The notes under the pieces: model-generated
Told to the model about the DNA's origin: nothing
What the model saw: only the letters and a program-made list of their open reading frames with translations
Databases searched by the model: none
Position numbers and translations under genes: made by a program
Shown here: positions 63,749-64,000 of the stretch, one piece after another
Layout: the number at the start of each line of letters is the position of its first letter
Numbering within the stretch: the first letter of the stretch is position 1
Origin: Clostridiales bacterium
Lineage (GTDB): Bacteria > Bacillota > Clostridia > Lachnospirales > Cellulosilyticaceae
Assembly: GCA_019418225.1 (NCBI GenBank)
Contig: DYCF01000002.1
Location: 62,001 to 126,000, forward strand
Length of the DNA stretch: 64,000 nucleotides
Direction of reading: 5' to 3'

Positions 63749-64000
63749 ATGAAAATTGGAGTATTTGATTCAGGTGTAGGTGGCATTACTGTTTTAAAGG
63801 AAGCCCTCAAACAGCTTCCACACGTTGATTATGTTTATTATGCAGATAATCTACATGTACCTTATGGTACAAAAACAAAAGAACAAGTATTAGGCTATGT
63901 GAGTGAAGTTGTAGAAATTTTACTTCAGGAACAGGTAGATGCCATTGTTATAGCATGTAATACAGCGACAAGTATTGCCGTAAAGGAATTAAGAGAAAAA
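63749..64000 (+). CDS. murI: Glutamate racemase (5' part)
   Basis: Cut by the window end after 84 codons. The N-terminus KIGVFDSGVGGITVLKE is the diagnostic MurI start. PYGTKTKEQV and the catalytic-cysteine segment VIACNTATS (Cys near residue 70) are present. Supplies D-glutamate for peptidoglycan. The ribosome site is weak. It lies 69 bp after the PPTase. Confidence 0.93.
   Translation, partial: MKIGVFDSGVGGITVLKEALKQLPHVDYVYYADNLHVPYGTKTKEQVLGYVSEVVEILLQEQVDAIVIACNTATSIAVKELREK

Overview
The window is a chromosomal segment from a low-GC, endospore-forming Firmicute of the class Clostridia. Supporting signs are the AT-rich sequence, strong AGGAGG-type ribosome binding sites, AddAB instead of RecBCD, HPr kinase, two DegV proteins, two stalk-domain ('copper amine oxidase N-terminal') secreted proteins, and a spore-coat CotE-like peroxiredoxin/GH18 fusion. 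The content resembles Lachnospirales such as Cellulosilyticum, but that genus-level placement is an inference from memory. Most of the window is core genome; no transposase, phage gene, CRISPR array, rRNA or tRNA was seen.

Layout. 0-4 kb: tsaE-tsaB-rimI (tRNA t6A modification and a GNAT acetyltransferase), a strong palindrome, and a secreted stalk-domain protein. 4-10 kb: a Lon-like protease with a degenerate P-loop, a PAS/degenerate-GGDEF/EAL c-di-GMP phosphodiesterase, and rho with two leader hairpins. 10-14 kb: rpmE, yqhQ-like, prmC and prfA (translation termination), then a 0.6-kb intergenic region with a large palindrome and a decayed ORF. 14-26 kb: ZIP transporter, DUF1540 protein, uvrB, degV, udk, uvrA, a second stalk protein and uvrC; uvrA and uvrB carry LexA-type boxes and uvrC does not. 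26-30 kb: hprK-glcK, a YcxB-like protein and a TIM-barrel protein. 30-35 kb: an SH3/NlpC-P60 hydrolase, a GNAT enzyme, and a GntR-ABC operon with a perfect operator palindrome. 34-45 kb: a second degV, a CPA2 antiporter and addBA. 45-50.5 kb: cotE-like gene, a divergent small gene with a sigma-K-like promoter, htpG, a 59-aa membrane peptide gene, a DUF gene and truA. 50.5-55 kb: a purine permease behind paired PurBoxes, a PemK/MazF-like protein and putP. 55-60.5 kb: an envelope-stress cluster (SGNH-like pseudo-enzyme, HtrA, response regulator, sensor kinase, PrsA-like foldase). 60.5-64 kb: flotillin/NfeD-like pair, Sfp-type PPTase and the start of murI.

The most unusual structure is a family of short palindromic intergenic repeats. 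There are three full copies of about 114 bp (one single, two in head-to-tail tandem sharing a TA) and one 60-bp half-copy. All are bounded by ATAGA/TCTAT-type ends and built from one or two hairpin modules, which suggests a MITE-like element or a structured-RNA repeat. Other leads are the catalytically degenerate CotE-like coat protein with its sigma-K neighbour, an 11-bp-phased direct repeat at the prsA-like promoter that may be the binding site of the adjacent response regulator, and structured leaders before rho and the NlpC/P60 gene.
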